Part shown: positions 35,301 through 43,885 of the stretch, piece after piece
Numbering within the stretch: the stretch's first letter is position 1
Layout of the letters: each line of letters starts with the position of its first letter
NCBI RefSeq assembly: GCF_000022085.1
Contig: NC_011894.1
Span: 1,142,501 to 1,206,500 of the forward strand
DNA length: 64,000 bases
From: Methylobacterium nodulans ORS 2060
Lineage (GTDB): Bacteria > Pseudomonadota > Alphaproteobacteria > Rhizobiales > Beijerinckiaceae
Reading direction: 5' to 3'
Notes under the pieces: model-generated
Seen by the model: the letters and a program-made list of their open reading frames with translations, nothing else
Told to the model about the DNA's origin: nothing
Database searches by the model: none
Made by a program: the position numbers and the translations under genes

Positions 35301-35981
35301 TCAGCCGGCGAGGAGCCGCGCCCCGACGACCGCCGCCGCGGCGCGGTTCTGCACGCCGAGGCTGCGCAGCAGCGCGGCCATATGCACCTTCACGGTGCCC
35401 TCGCCGAGCTGCAGCTGGCGGGCGATCTCCTTGTTCGACTTGCCCTCGACCAGAAGGGCAAGGACGTCGCGCTGGCGAGGCGTAAGCTCCACCGAGCGCC
35501 CGCCGCGAAGCCCTCCTTCGGCTGCCTCCGACGCGGGGCGCGCCGTGGACCGGGAGCGCCCGTCGAGCACCGCGAGGGAGGGCGGCACGTAGATCTGGCC
35601 CTCCAGGATCATGCCCACCGCCCGCGTCAGCTCCGAGGAACCCAGCCCCTTCGGGACATAGCCGTGGACGCCGACTTCGAGGGCGGCGAGGATCTTGTGG
35701 CGCTCGCTCGATCCGGACACCACCGCCACCTTCACCCAGGGAAAGCACTCCCGGACCGCGCTGAGGCTGCCCGGCCCCTCCATGCCCGGCATCGCAAGGT
35801 CGAACAGCGCCAGCGTGATGCCGCTGGCGCGCTGGGCGAGCTGATCCAGCGCGGCATCAAGCGATCCCGTCTCCACGACTTCGCCGAACCCGAGACTCCG
35901 GCTGAGGATCGCGACCATCGCGAGACGGAAGAATTCGTCGTCGTCCGCGATCAGGGCGACAGGCGCCGTCTGTTGAACCAT
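35301..35981 (-). CDS. LuxR/NarL-family response regulator
   Basis: Regulator of 226 residues. The receiver domain has the acidic pair in VALIADDDEFF, the phospho-acceptor aspartate in LALFDLAMPGMEG, Ser/Thr in VAVVSGSSE and the lysine in GYVPKGLGSSEL. The C-terminal LuxR helix-turn-helix is LTPRQRDVLALLVEGKSNKEIARQLQLGEGTVKVHMAALLRSLGVQNRAAAAVVG. ATG at 35981 was chosen; ATG at 35996 adds five residues. No cognate histidine kinase is in the window. The downstream PAS protein lacks kinase domains, so the phosphodonor is elsewhere. Confidence 0.9.
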   Translation of the reverse strand: MVQQTAPVALIADDDEFFRLAMVAILSRSLGFGEVVETGSLDAALDQLAQRASGITLALFDLAMPGMEGPGSLSAVRECFPWVKVAVVSGSSERHKILAALEVGVHGYVPKGLGSSELTRAVGMILEGQIYVPPSLAVLDGRSRSTARPASEAAEGGLRGGRSVELTPRQRDVLALLVEGKSNKEIARQLQLGEGTVKVHMAALLRSLGVQNRAAAAVVGARLLAG

Positions 35982-36250
35982 GCTCAGATCTTTCATCTCC
36001 CCAGCCGGTAGTATGAGGAGGATGGGTGCATCGTCCATAGTGGCGGCCGGGTTTCCACCCGGGCCGGAAGGGCCGCAACGCCGCATGGCGGCCGCACATG
36101 GTGGCTACGCTTGGCAGCTTCCGCTTGGCGGCTGCGCCGCCAGGATGCGGATATGGGCTGGGGCCGCGGGAGGTCTTCGTCGCCATCCCGTGCCGGCGCA
36201 TCATCTTCGTCCGACAGACGCGCGACGCGCGGATCGCCCGGGGGGACACG

Positions 36251-37627
36251 ATGCAGCAGGACGAGGCGGTGGCGGGAGCGGCGGGCCCGCGGCTGTGGTT
36301 GCGCGATCCGCTCGCCATCCTGGCCGAGGAGGCGGGCGGCGGCCTCGTGGTGGAGGGGACCCGCATCGTCGAGCGCGTGCCCGGCGGCGGCGCCCCCGCC
36401 TCCCCGGTGCACGAGATCTTCGATGCCTCGCGCCACGTCATCCTCCCGGGCCTCGTCAACACCCATCACCACGTCTTCCAGACCCTCACCCGGGCCCATC
36501 CGGCGGCGATCGACAAGCCGCTCTTCCCCTGGCTGAAGGCGCTCTATCCGTACTGGGCCCGGCTGACTCCGGAGGCGTTCCGGCTGGCGACGCGGCTCGC
36601 CTACACGGAACTGCTCCTCTCCGGCTGCACCACCGCGGCCGATCATCACTACCTGTTCCCGAGGGGCCTGGAGGAGGCGGTCGACATCCAGGTCGCGGAG
36701 GCGCGCGCGCTCGGCATCCGGGCCTGCGTCACCCGCGGCTCGATGAGCCTGTCCGAGACCGAGGGCGGCCTGCCCCCCGACAGCGTGACGCAGGATCACG
36801 ACGCGATCCTCGCCGATTGCGAGCGGGTGCTGAACCTCTTCCACGACCGCAGGCCCGGCGCGATGGTGCAGGTGGCGCTCAGCCCCTGCTCGCCCTTCGT
36901 GGTGACGAAGCGCCTGATGCGCGAGAGCGCGGCGCTCGCCGAGGCGCATGATTGCCGCCTGCATACGCATCTCGCCGAGACCCGCGACGAGACCGACTAC
37001 TGCCTCGCGGCCTTCGGGCAGCGCCCGCTCGACTATCTGGAGGAGGTCGGCTGGCTGTCGCCCAGGACGTGGCTGGCCCACGGCATCCATTTCGACGATG
37101 CCGAGGTGGCACGGCTCGGCCGCGCCGGCGTCGGCGTGTGCCATTGCCCGACCTCCAACATGACGCTCGCCTCGGGCTTCTGCCGCACCTGCGAGCTCGA
37201 AGCGGCCGGAAGCCCGGTCGGGCTCGGGGTCGACGGCTCGGCCTCAAACGACGCCTCGAACCTGATCGAGGAGGTGCGCCACGCCCTGATGCTCAACCGG
37301 CTCACCTACGGGGCCGAGGCGGTGACGCATCGCGACGCCCTGCGCTGGGCCACCGAAGGCTCCGCCCGCTGCCTCGGGCGCGACGATATCGGCCGCATCG
37401 CGGAGGGGCTGGAGGCCGACCTCGCCCTGTTCACCCTCGACGACCTGCGCTTCTCCGGCAGCCACGATCCCCTGGCCGCGCTCGTCCTGTGCGGCGCGAG
37501 CCGGGCCGACCGGGTCATGGTGGCGGGCGCTTGGCGCGTCGTCGACGGGCAGCCGCTCGGGATCGACCTGCGCGCGCTGCGGGAGGCGCATGGGCGCATC
37601 GCCCGGGATCTCTTCGGGATGGCTTGA
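36251..37627 (+). CDS. 8-oxoguanine deaminase / guanine-deaminase-like amidohydrolase
   Basis: Metal-dependent amidohydrolase of 458 residues. Ligands appear in order: HVILPGLVNTHHHVFQTLTRAHP, CRLHTHLAETRDETDYC, WLAHGIHFDDAEV, GVCHCPTSNMTLASGFC and LGVDGSASNDASNLIEEVRHALML. The NTHHHVFQTLTRA and GSASNDASN segments are typical of 8-oxoguanine deaminase (EC 3.5.4.32), which salvages oxidised guanine to urate. Closely related cytosine/isocytosine deaminases remain an alternative. ATG at 36251. Transcribed away from the response regulator, with a 269-base divergent spacer holding both promoters. Confidence 0.85.
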   Translation: MQQDEAVAGAAGPRLWLRDPLAILAEEAGGGLVVEGTRIVERVPGGGAPASPVHEIFDASRHVILPGLVNTHHHVFQTLTRAHPAAIDKPLFPWLKALYPYWARLTPEAFRLATRLAYTELLLSGCTTAADHHYLFPRGLEEAVDIQVAEARALGIRACVTRGSMSLSETEGGLPPDSVTQDHDAILADCERVLNLFHDRRPGAMVQVALSPCSPFVVTKRLMRESAALAEAHDCRLHTHLAETRDETDYCLAAFGQRPLDYLEEVGWLSPRTWLAHGIHFDDAEVARLGRAGVGVCHCPTSNMTLASGFCRTCELEAAGSPVGLGVDGSASNDASNLIEEVRHALMLNRLTYGAEAVTHRDALRWATEGSARCLGRDDIGRIAEGLEADLALFTLDDLRFSGSHDPLAALVLCGASRADRVMVAGAWRVVDGQPLGIDLRALREAHGRIARDLFGMA

Positions 37628-37745
37628 TCCGGCTTCCGGACCATCGGTTCGGAGAGCGGATCATCGAGCCCCCATCCGCATGGCGAGGCCATCGGCCGGA
37701 TATCGGATGACCCGGCTGCCCTGCGCAGAGAGGCCGGTCGGACGA

Positions 37746-37805
37746 GCGGCGGCTCCAGGGCGCGGCGCGCGACGTCAGACCTGCGCCGCGCCCTGGAGCC
37801 GCCGC
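37746..37805. terminator. 23-bp perfect-stem hairpin across the Nudix stop codon
   Basis: Arms 37746-37768 and 37783-37805 are exact reverse complements with a 14-base loop. The stop codon of the minus-strand Nudix gene (37775-37777) lies in the loop, so one arm is coding. It sits between convergent genes and can terminate transcription from either side, though without a clear U-tract. Confidence 0.7.
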
Positions 37806-38287
37806 TTGCCGGGCTTCGTCTCGCGGCTGGCAATGGCACGGATCAGCGCCGCCAGCCCCGCCTCGGTGACCGCCTCGGCGGCCTCCGAGGCGGAGAACCA
37901 GCGCCCCTCGCGCTCCTGCTGCTCCGGCCAGTTCTTGAGCTGCTTGCGGACATCGAGGCGGAAGACCTGCACCTGGCAGAGCACCGTGTCGCGGCTCTTG
38001 AGGCGCTTGTGGTAGAGATAGCTGCCGACGGCGTGCTTGCTGACGCGCCCGATCAGACCGGCCTCCTCGTAGGCCTCCCGCGCTGCCGCCTCGTGGTTCT
38101 TGAGCCCCCTCATGGGCCAGCCCTTGGGGATCACCCAGCGCCGCGTCTCCCGCGAGGTGATCAGCATCACCTGCAGCCCGCCATCGGGCCCCTTGCGCAG
38201 CGGCAGCACACCGACCTGACGGCGCGGGAGATCGGCGCCATCTCCCCATCCGGCGAACATGCTCGCCACGTTGCGCGGGTTCTTCAT
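37775..38287 (-). CDS. Nudix hydrolase
   Basis: Enzyme of 170 residues with a complete Nudix box, GLKNHEAAAREAYEEAGLIG, preceded by RRWVIPKGWPMRG. It begins with GVLPLRKGPDGGLQVMLITSRETRRW, a style common to the diadenosine/diphosphoinositol polyphosphate group of alphaproteobacterial Nudix proteins. It probably cleaves a nucleoside-diphosphate-linked compound; substrate not determinable here. ATG at 38287. The C-terminal codons form one arm of a 23-bp hairpin. Confidence 0.92.
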   Translation of the reverse strand: MKNPRNVASMFAGWGDGADLPRRQVGVLPLRKGPDGGLQVMLITSRETRRWVIPKGWPMRGLKNHEAAAREAYEEAGLIGRVSKHAVGSYLYHKRLKSRDTVLCQVQVFRLDVRKQLKNWPEQQEREGRWFSASEAAEAVTEAGLAALIRAIASRETKPGKRRLQGAAQV

Positions 38288-38494
38288 CCCGCGTCAGTCG
38301 CCCGGACGGCGCCGGGTTCCGCCGGCCGGCAACCGGCTCGGGATGGAGCAGGGTTCGGGTCTCACGGGTGAGCCAAGCGCGGCCGCCAACAGGCGCGAGG
38401 GGAGAGCGCTCCTCACATAGCAGGAGCGCGACGGTGCTCAAGCCAAATTTTTAACTGGCAAACTACTTGCGCAGGACCTCGGCGCACGGCCGCA
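38288..38494. promoter_or_regulatory. Spacer with AT-rich patch upstream of Nudix gene
   Basis: The stretch near 38445-38470 (AAATTTTTAACTGGCAAACT) is markedly AT-rich and lies between the OhrR-like gene's end and the Nudix gene's start. On the minus strand a TTGAGC ... TATGTG pair spaced by 16 bases could be a sigma-70 promoter for the Nudix gene. Weak evidence. Confidence 0.3.
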
Positions 38495-38956
38495 TCAAGC
38501 CTCGACACTCAGGGTGGCGATCAGGTCGTCGAGCCGCTTGCGCAGATCGGCAATCTCCGCCTCCGACATCTTGAGCTGGCGAACGATCGTGCGGCGCACC
38601 TCCACGGCCTCGTCCCGCAGCGCGAGCCCCGCGGGCATCAGGCTGATCTCGACCTCGCGCTCATCCGCCTGCCGGCGGGTGCGACGCACGAAGCCCGCGC
38701 CTTCGAGGCGCTTGAGAACCGGGGTGAGGGTGCCGGAATCCAGCCGCAGGCGGCGCCCGATCTCCGAGACGGTGAGCCCGTCCGTCTCCCACAGCACGAT
38801 CAGCACGAGGTATTGCGGATAGGTGAGGCCCAGTCGCTCCAGCAGCGGCCGGTAGCACTTCGTCATCCGGTGCGAGGCGGCGTAGAGCGCGTAGCAGAGC
38901 TGGTTGTCGAGGCGGAGCGTGTCCACGCCCGACCCGATGGGCTCAAGAGACGTCAT
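38495..38956 (-). CDS. ohrR: MarR-family organic-peroxide sensor, OhrR-like
   Basis: Regulator of 153 residues. The N-terminal [44 protein letters not shown] is the OhrR signature, with the peroxide-reactive cysteine at Cys21. The winged helix reads [49 protein letters not shown] at 38956. Characterised OhrR proteins repress ohr and are inactivated by organic hydroperoxides. No ohr gene is adjacent, so the target may be elsewhere. The C-terminal sequence contains no second conserved cysteine near the expected resolving position. Confidence 0.85.
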   Translation of the reverse strand: MTSLEPIGSGVDTLRLDNQLCYALYAASHRMTKCYRPLLERLGLTYPQYLVLIVLWETDGLTVSEIGRRLRLDSGTLTPVLKRLEGAGFVRRTRRQADEREVEISLMPAGLALRDEAVEVRRTIVRQLKMSEAEIADLRKRLDDLIATLSVEA

Positions 38957-39149
38957 TCGTCGCACCATACCCTTTTGTACGCGGGCGCCGAAAGCCATTC
39001 GCGCCGCCAAGAACTCACGCACGCAAAGGAGACGCATACCACGGAGTTGAGGGGAAAAGAACCGCGAGACAGCCCTTCACGACGCGAAATCTATCACTGC
39101 CACCGTCGTTTGACCCCACATTCAAGAGATGTCGGATCTGCCGCTCAAA

Positions 39150-39600
39150 TGCCTCCTCGTCATCCAGGGTGCGCAGGTCGAGGCGGAACGCGCCCTCCGC
39201 GAGATCGGCCCGCCCCGCCACGATCCCGCACTGGACCCCTTCCGAGGAGCTTGCCGCCGCTGAACGGGACGAGGTCGGCCTGCCACTGCACATCACCCAC
39301 GACCGGCTCCGGCGGCAGGCCGAAGGCCGCGAGATCGATGGAGCGCATCGCTGCCGAGATCGACGGCGAGGGGCACGTCACGCTCCCGGCAGAGCCGGGC
39401 CAGGGCCGCCGCGTCGGGAGCCGCGGTGAAGCCCCGGACCACGTCATTGCCCGGATGCACCCATCACGAGCCCGGTCCGGGGCCCGATCGCCTCCGCATA
39501 GTCGGCGAGGTGGATGCGGATGGTGGTGCCGATCTCGCGCAGCAGGCGGCGCCTCGCATGGGCCATCATGTCCGGCGTCCGAAACGCCGATGGCGGCCGC
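39150..39600 (-). pseudogene. selA: Decayed selA (selenocysteine synthase) remnant
   Basis: SelA-like segments occur in order but in different frames on the minus strand. [15 protein letters not shown] and [20 protein letters not shown] lie near 39465-39587. [20 protein letters not shown] and ARLCRERDVPLAVDLGS lie near 39365-39460. DLAAFGLPPEPVVGDV and ADLVPFSGGKLL lie near 39257-39345, and GVQCGIVAGRADL near 39165-39245. At least three frame changes separate them, and both ends of a roughly 460-residue SelA are missing. The family is PLP-dependent L-seryl-tRNA(Sec) selenium transferase; the related DgaE-type PLP proteins are an alternative. No selB or selenocysteine tRNA is visible. The flanks 38957-39149 and 39601-39774 show nothing else convincing. 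Confidence 0.75.
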
Positions 39601-39774
39601 GAGCACCCCCGCGGCCATGCCCTCCGGCCCGGCCAGCACCAGCCCGCGAAGAACCCGCAGGCGCGTTCAGTGCGCGGCCTACTGACCGCTACAGCGTGCG
39701 CCGGGAGCGGCCCGCGCCGCTGCCCCGGCGCACCGGGGAGGCGTCAGCCCCAGGGGCCACAGGACGGAAGCGGC

Positions 39775-40122
39775 TCAGCGGCGCCCGTCGAGGGGACGGA
39801 TCCGGCGCTCGACCAGGGGCCGGCCGACCTTGCGCTCCACGATCACCGTGCGGGGACCGCGCATCCCGCTGCCGGTGCTGATGATCCGCTCCGGCGCACG
39901 GTCGGGTCGCGGCTTGGCGGCCTTCAGGACATGGGGGCGGACCTCGTCCGGCGGCAGGCCGATCAGGCCGGCGGCGATCTCCACCTGCTGCTCGAGATCG
40001 TCGGCGAGATCCTGTGCGGCCGCCACGGCCTCGGCGACCGTCGGCGGTTCGCGACGGACGCGGATCGGCGGCAGGGGGCGGTTCTTGTCGGTCGGCTTCT
40101 TCACGGGGCGGCCCATCATCAT
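39775..40122 (-). CDS. Small basic hypothetical protein
   Basis: About 115 residues, with a basic start (GRPVKKPTDKNRPLPPIRVRRE), a central amphipathic helix (VAEAVAAAQDLADDLEQQVEIAAGLIGLP) and a basic tail (RTVIVERKVGRPLVERRIRP). No family recognised. One of three consecutive ATG codons at 40122-40116 is the probable start, with no good ribosome binding site; ATG at 40140 is possible. Codon usage looks coding, and the charged ends suggest nucleic-acid or ribosome contact, which is speculation. Confidence 0.6.
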   Translation of the reverse strand: MMMGRPVKKPTDKNRPLPPIRVRREPPTVAEAVAAAQDLADDLEQQVEIAAGLIGLPPDEVRPHVLKAAKPRPDRAPERIISTGSGMRGPRTVIVERKVGRPLVERRIRPLDGRR

Positions 40123-40386
40123 GGAGGGGTTATAGCGCATCCGCGCCGATTGTTGCAGTGCAGCACGACGATTCCTGGAGAATTGCCGCACGGCTCCCCG
40201 CGACATGGCCGCCCGGGGCTATCAGCCAAGGGGAGCAGGCGAATCCGCCTCGCGGACGAGGCAGGCAGGCGCGCGGTCCGGGCCACGGACATTCTGTCGC
40301 AGGCACACGGTCCGGCTGCATGCTCCGCCAAATCCCCAGCCGGCCGCCCTTGTCCGGCCGTGAAGGCACTGCCAAGAGTCGCGCCC

Positions 40387-41271
40387 GTGACCGTTTCGGC
40401 TTCTCCTCCCTTCATCCGGGACCCGCGCCTGACGCCGGCCCGCCCCGACCTTGCCGACGAGCGCCTGCGCGGCCTCGTGGAGGCCGCCCGCTACGTCGCG
40501 GGCACGGCGCGGCGGGTGACCGCGCCGCTCGCCCCCCTCCGGCGGGCGCCGCGCGACGATGCCTCCCTGGACACGGAAGCGCTGCACGGCGAGGCCGTGA
40601 CCGTCTACGACGTGGCGGAGGGCTGGGCCTTCGCCCAGCTCGACCGGGACGGGTATGTCGGCTACCTGCCGGCCCCCTGCCTCGGTGGGCCCGGCCCGGC
40701 GCCGACCCATCGCGTGGCCGCCCTGCGCAGCTTCGTCTTCCCGGCCCCGGACTTGAAGCGTCCGCCGCTCGCGCATCTGAGCTTCGGCGCCCGCGTCGCC
40801 GTCGCCGGGACGGAGGGCCTCTATGCGCGGCTCGCCGATGGCGGCTTCGTCTTCGCGGCGCATCTGGCCGATCTGGAGGCGCGGGAGCCCGACTTCGCCG
40901 CCACCGCCGCGCGCTTTCTCGGCACGCCCTATCTCTGGGGCGGGCGCTCCAGCCTCGGCCTCGACTGCTCGGGCCTCGTGCAGACCGCCCTCGAGGCTGC
41001 CGGGATCGCCGCCCCGCGGGATACGGACATGCAGGAGCGGGCGCTGGGCTCGCCGGTCCCGGTCACGCCCGACCTCGCGGGCCTGCGGCGGGGCGACCTC
41101 GTGTTCTGGCGCGGCCATGTGGGCCTGATGCTCGATGCCGCCCGTCTCGTCCACGCCAACGGCCACCACATGGCGGTCGCGATCGAGCCGCTCGCCGAGG
41201 CCGAGGCCCGCATCCGGGCCGCGGGCGGCGGCCCCATCACGACGATCCGGCGCCTGCCCGCGGCCGGCTGA
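40387..41271 (+). CDS. NlpC/P60 cell-wall hydrolase with SH3-like domains
   Basis: Protein of 294 residues. The N-terminal half contains bacterial SH3-like segments (GEAVTVYDVAEGWAFAQLDRDGYVGYLP and GARVAVAGTEGLYARLADGGFVFAAHL). The C-terminal NlpC/P60 domain has catalytic cysteine in LGLDCSGLVQTALEAAGI, histidine in FWRGHVGLMLD and the third residue near LVHANGHHM. It probably cleaves peptide stems of peptidoglycan. GTG at 40387 with AAGAG upstream is preferred; GTG at 40360 is possible. No signal peptide is visible, as for many alphaproteobacterial members of this group. The 264-base region before it shows nothing definite. Confidence 0.88.
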   Translation: MTVSASPPFIRDPRLTPARPDLADERLRGLVEAARYVAGTARRVTAPLAPLRRAPRDDASLDTEALHGEAVTVYDVAEGWAFAQLDRDGYVGYLPAPCLGGPGPAPTHRVAALRSFVFPAPDLKRPPLAHLSFGARVAVAGTEGLYARLADGGFVFAAHLADLEAREPDFAATAARFLGTPYLWGGRSSLGLDCSGLVQTALEAAGIAAPRDTDMQERALGSPVPVTPDLAGLRRGDLVFWRGHVGLMLDAARLVHANGHHMAVAIEPLAEAEARIRAAGGGPITTIRRLPAAG

Positions 41272-41310
41272 CCCGGCGCGCGGCACCGCCCTCTCACTCC
41301 CGCGAAGCCG

Positions 41311-42018
41311 ATGAAAGCCGCGCCCTTCACCCGCGCCGGACTCCTGACGGGGGTGCGCCTCGGCCTGCCGGTCTGGCCGAGCATCGCGGTGTTCGGCGCC
41401 GCCTTCGGGGCCGCGGCGGCCCAGCGCGGCCTCAGCCTGTGGGAGGCGGTCGGCATGAGCGCCCTCGTCTTCGCGGGAGCGGCCCAGATGGTCACGCTGG
41501 AGGTGTGGAGCCGGCCCTGGACGCTGCAGGCCCTCCTCGCCGCCATGACCGTGACGGCCCTCATCAACGCCCGCATGATCCTGATGGGCGCCACGATCCA
41601 GCCCTGGATGCGCGGCTCGCCGTTCTGGCGCACGGCGCTCAGCCTGTTCGTCCTGGTGGATGCGGGCTGGCTCATCGGCATGCGCCACCGGGCGGAGGGC
41701 GGGCGCGACCTCGGGGTGCTGGTCGGGGCCGGCCTCGGCATGTGGCCGCTCTGGGTCGCCACGACCGCCGCCGGCCACCTCGCGGGCGCCCTGGTGAGGG
41801 CGCCGCACGCCTATGCGCTCGACATGATCATGCCGGTCTTCTTCGCCGCCATGCTGGCGCCGCTCTGGCGCGGCCTCCGCCCGGCCCTGCCCTGGCTGGT
41901 CTCGGGCGCGGTGGCGCTGGCGGTGCAGCGCCTCGTGCCGGGCTACGGCTTCATCGCTGCCGGGGCGCTCGCGGGCCTGATCACCGGCGCTCTCGTGGAT
42001 GACGGGGCGCCGCGATGA
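41311..42018 (+). CDS. azlC: AzlC-family branched-chain amino acid exporter subunit
   Basis: Membrane protein of 235 residues. AzlC features are IAVFGAAFGAAAAQRGLSLWEAVGMSALVFAGAAQMVTLEVW in the first third, then VTALINARMILMGATIQPWMR and FALVD-like FVLVDAGWLIGM. It forms the large subunit of the AzlCD exporter. ATG at 41311. The stop overlaps azlD's start (ATGA). Confidence 0.9.
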   Translation: MKAAPFTRAGLLTGVRLGLPVWPSIAVFGAAFGAAAAQRGLSLWEAVGMSALVFAGAAQMVTLEVWSRPWTLQALLAAMTVTALINARMILMGATIQPWMRGSPFWRTALSLFVLVDAGWLIGMRHRAEGGRDLGVLVGAGLGMWPLWVATTAAGHLAGALVRAPHAYALDMIMPVFFAAMLAPLWRGLRPALPWLVSGAVALAVQRLVPGYGFIAAGALAGLITGALVDDGAPR

Positions 42019-42335
42019 TCCGCGACCTCCTCGCCGGCCCGGCGGGCTCGGCCCTGGCGATCCTGGCGCTTGCGGCCGTCACCTATCTGTGCCGCGCCTC
42101 GGGCGTGCTGATGATGAGCCGCGTGCGGCTCACCCCGCGGGTGGAGCGGGCGCTGCGGGCGCTGCCGGGCTCCATCGTGATGGCGACGGCGCTGCCGACC
42201 GGGCTCGCGGCCGGTGCGCCGGGCGTCGCGGGCCTCGCGACCGCCGCGGCCGTGATGGCGCTGACCCGCATCGAGCTCGCGGCGATCGCGGCCGGGCTCG
42301 CCGTGGTGGCGGCCGGGCGGGCGCTGGGGCTGTGA
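42015..42335 (+). CDS. azlD: AzlD-family small exporter subunit
   Basis: Membrane protein of 106 residues with about four helices. VTYLCRASGVLMMSRVRLTPRVERALRALPGSIVMATALP matches AzlD. Coupled to azlC by a four-base overlap. With AzlC it exports branched-chain amino acids or analogues. Ends 46 bases before the convergent SDR gene. Confidence 0.9.
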   Translation: MIRDLLAGPAGSALAILALAAVTYLCRASGVLMMSRVRLTPRVERALRALPGSIVMATALPTGLAAGAPGVAGLATAAAVMALTRIELAAIAAGLAVVAAGRALGL

Positions 42336-42380
42336 TCCCGACGGCCCAAGGTTGCCGCATCGGGCCATCGGCATGAGCCC

Positions 42381-43067
42381 TCACCAGGGCAGGGTCTCGC
42401 CCCGGTAGTCCAGGTACACGCAGCCCTTCCGGCCGAGCTGCCGCTCAAGCACCTCGGCCATGCCCTCGGTGCTCGTCGCCACGTCGATATCGGCCTCCGG
42501 GCCCCCCATCGCGGTGCGCACCCAGCCGGGATGCATCAGCACCACGCCGAACGGATCGGCCCGATGGCGGGCCTCGAAGCTGCGCGCCAGCGTGTTGAGG
42601 GCCGCCTTGCTGGCCCGGTAGCTCTCCCAGTCGCCGCTGTCATTGGCCGCGACGCTGCCCAGGATCGAGCTCATCAGCACCACGAGGCCGCCCGGCGCCA
42701 CCAGGGGCGCGAGGGTCTCGGCCGCGCGGATCGGGCTGATCGCGTTGGTCTCGTAGACCTTGAGCGCCACCGCGCGGTCGATCTCCGGCACCGGCACCTG
42801 CGCATCGGTCGCCACGCCCGCCACGATGAACACGACATCGAAGCTTCTCCCCACCAGCGTCTCCCGCAGGCGCATCACCGTCGCGTCGTCGTCGATGTCG
42901 ACCCGCTCGACCCGGGGTGCCACCGGGGCGAGCCCTTCGAGGTCGGGGGCCGGCCCCCGCGCGGTGGCGGTGACGTCCCAGCCGCGGGAGAGGAGCGCCT
43001 TCACCAGCCCGAGCCCGAGCCCCCGCGAGGCGCCGACGATCAGCGCCGATCTGTGCCGCTTCGCCAT
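42381..43067 (-). CDS. Short-chain dehydrogenase/reductase, CsgA-like
   Basis: NAD(P)-binding oxidoreductase of 228 residues. The nucleotide motif is VGASRGLGLGLVKALLSRG. A VAGV strand (FDVVFIVAGVA) replaces the usual NNAG. The catalytic Ser and YxxxK lie in VVLMSSILGSVAANDSGDWESYRASKAALN. A GWVRTAMGG segment follows. ATG at 43067 with GAGGAT upstream. It resembles C-factor/CsgA-type SDRs; substrate unknown. Confidence 0.88.
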   Translation of the reverse strand: MAKRHRSALIVGASRGLGLGLVKALLSRGWDVTATARGPAPDLEGLAPVAPRVERVDIDDDATVMRLRETLVGRSFDVVFIVAGVATDAQVPVPEIDRAVALKVYETNAISPIRAAETLAPLVAPGGLVVLMSSILGSVAANDSGDWESYRASKAALNTLARSFEARHRADPFGVVLMHPGWVRTAMGGPEADIDVATSTEGMAEVLERQLGRKGCVYLDYRGETLPW

Positions 43068-43109
43068 GACCGAGATCCTCATTCGTGTGTCGTGACAAGG
43101 TGGCGCGCC

Positions 43110-43679
43110 TCAGGCGCGGGCCGGCCGGGCCTCGACGGCGGCGAGCACCACCTCGACGATTCCATCGAGGTATTCGGCCCAGGCCGACAAGGGGGTCGGC
43201 GGTGCGACCCTGAGGAGCGCGTGGGCCTCGTGGCCCGCGACCGCGAGCTCCGCCCCGAGCCGGCGCGCGAGGGCCAAGAGGGCGCGATTGCCCGCTAGCG
43301 TGCGCAGATGGAGCCGCTCCACCCTCGCGTGCCGTGCGGCCGCGCACAGACGCCGCGCGAGGGCCGTGCCGATGCCCCGCCGCCGGTAGGCCGCCTCCAC
43401 GGTGAGAGCCGCCTCCCCCTCGGGGCCGAGTCCCCCGGACCCGGCCGGGCGGATTTCGCCGACCCCCCGCAGCTCGCCGCCCACGAAGGCGCCGTAGACG
43501 AGGCCGGCGCGGCCGAGCGCCGCAGCGCCGTAGGCCCGCGCGCCCTCGGGGCTCACCGCCCCCATGAAGCGGTTGAACCGGGTCTCCCGGTCGAGGCGGG
43601 CGAAATGCGCCTCGACCGCCGCACGGTCGCTCGGCCAGAGGCGGCGGATCCGGACCGGGCCGGCATCGTGATGGGTCAT
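43110..43679 (-). CDS. GNAT-family N-acetyltransferase
   Basis: Protein of 189 residues. Motif A is EAALTVEAAYRRRGIGTALARRLCAAAR, with RRxGxG acetyl-CoA loop. Downstream LHLRTLAGNRALLALARRLGAEL is the standard GNAT end. The start region VRIRRLWPSDRAAVEAHFARLDRETRFNRFMG is typical of the group fused to acyl-CoA synthetases. ATG at 43679 has TGGAG nine bases upstream. Acceptor unknown, possibly a protein lysine. Runs parallel to the SDR gene 42 bases downstream. Confidence 0.88.
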   Translation of the reverse strand: MTHHDAGPVRIRRLWPSDRAAVEAHFARLDRETRFNRFMGAVSPEGARAYGAAALGRAGLVYGAFVGGELRGVGEIRPAGSGGLGPEGEAALTVEAAYRRRGIGTALARRLCAAARHARVERLHLRTLAGNRALLALARRLGAELAVAGHEAHALLRVAPPTPLSAWAEYLDGIVEVVLAAVEARPARA

Positions 43680-43885
43680 GTCTCGAAACTCCAGGATCAT
43701 GCGGGTGCGCCGTCCCCGGGCATCATCCTCCCCCGGCCGCAGGTCTTCCCGGCCGGCATGGTGCAATGCAGCAACGGCGGCGCCGTTCCGCCGCGGGGCT
43801 TCGCATCCGCCCTGCCGCCCGCGCATGGTTGCGCCTTGAAATCACCGCATTGCGCCGGCCGGGCGGGCAGTCTAAGCGGGGCGGC

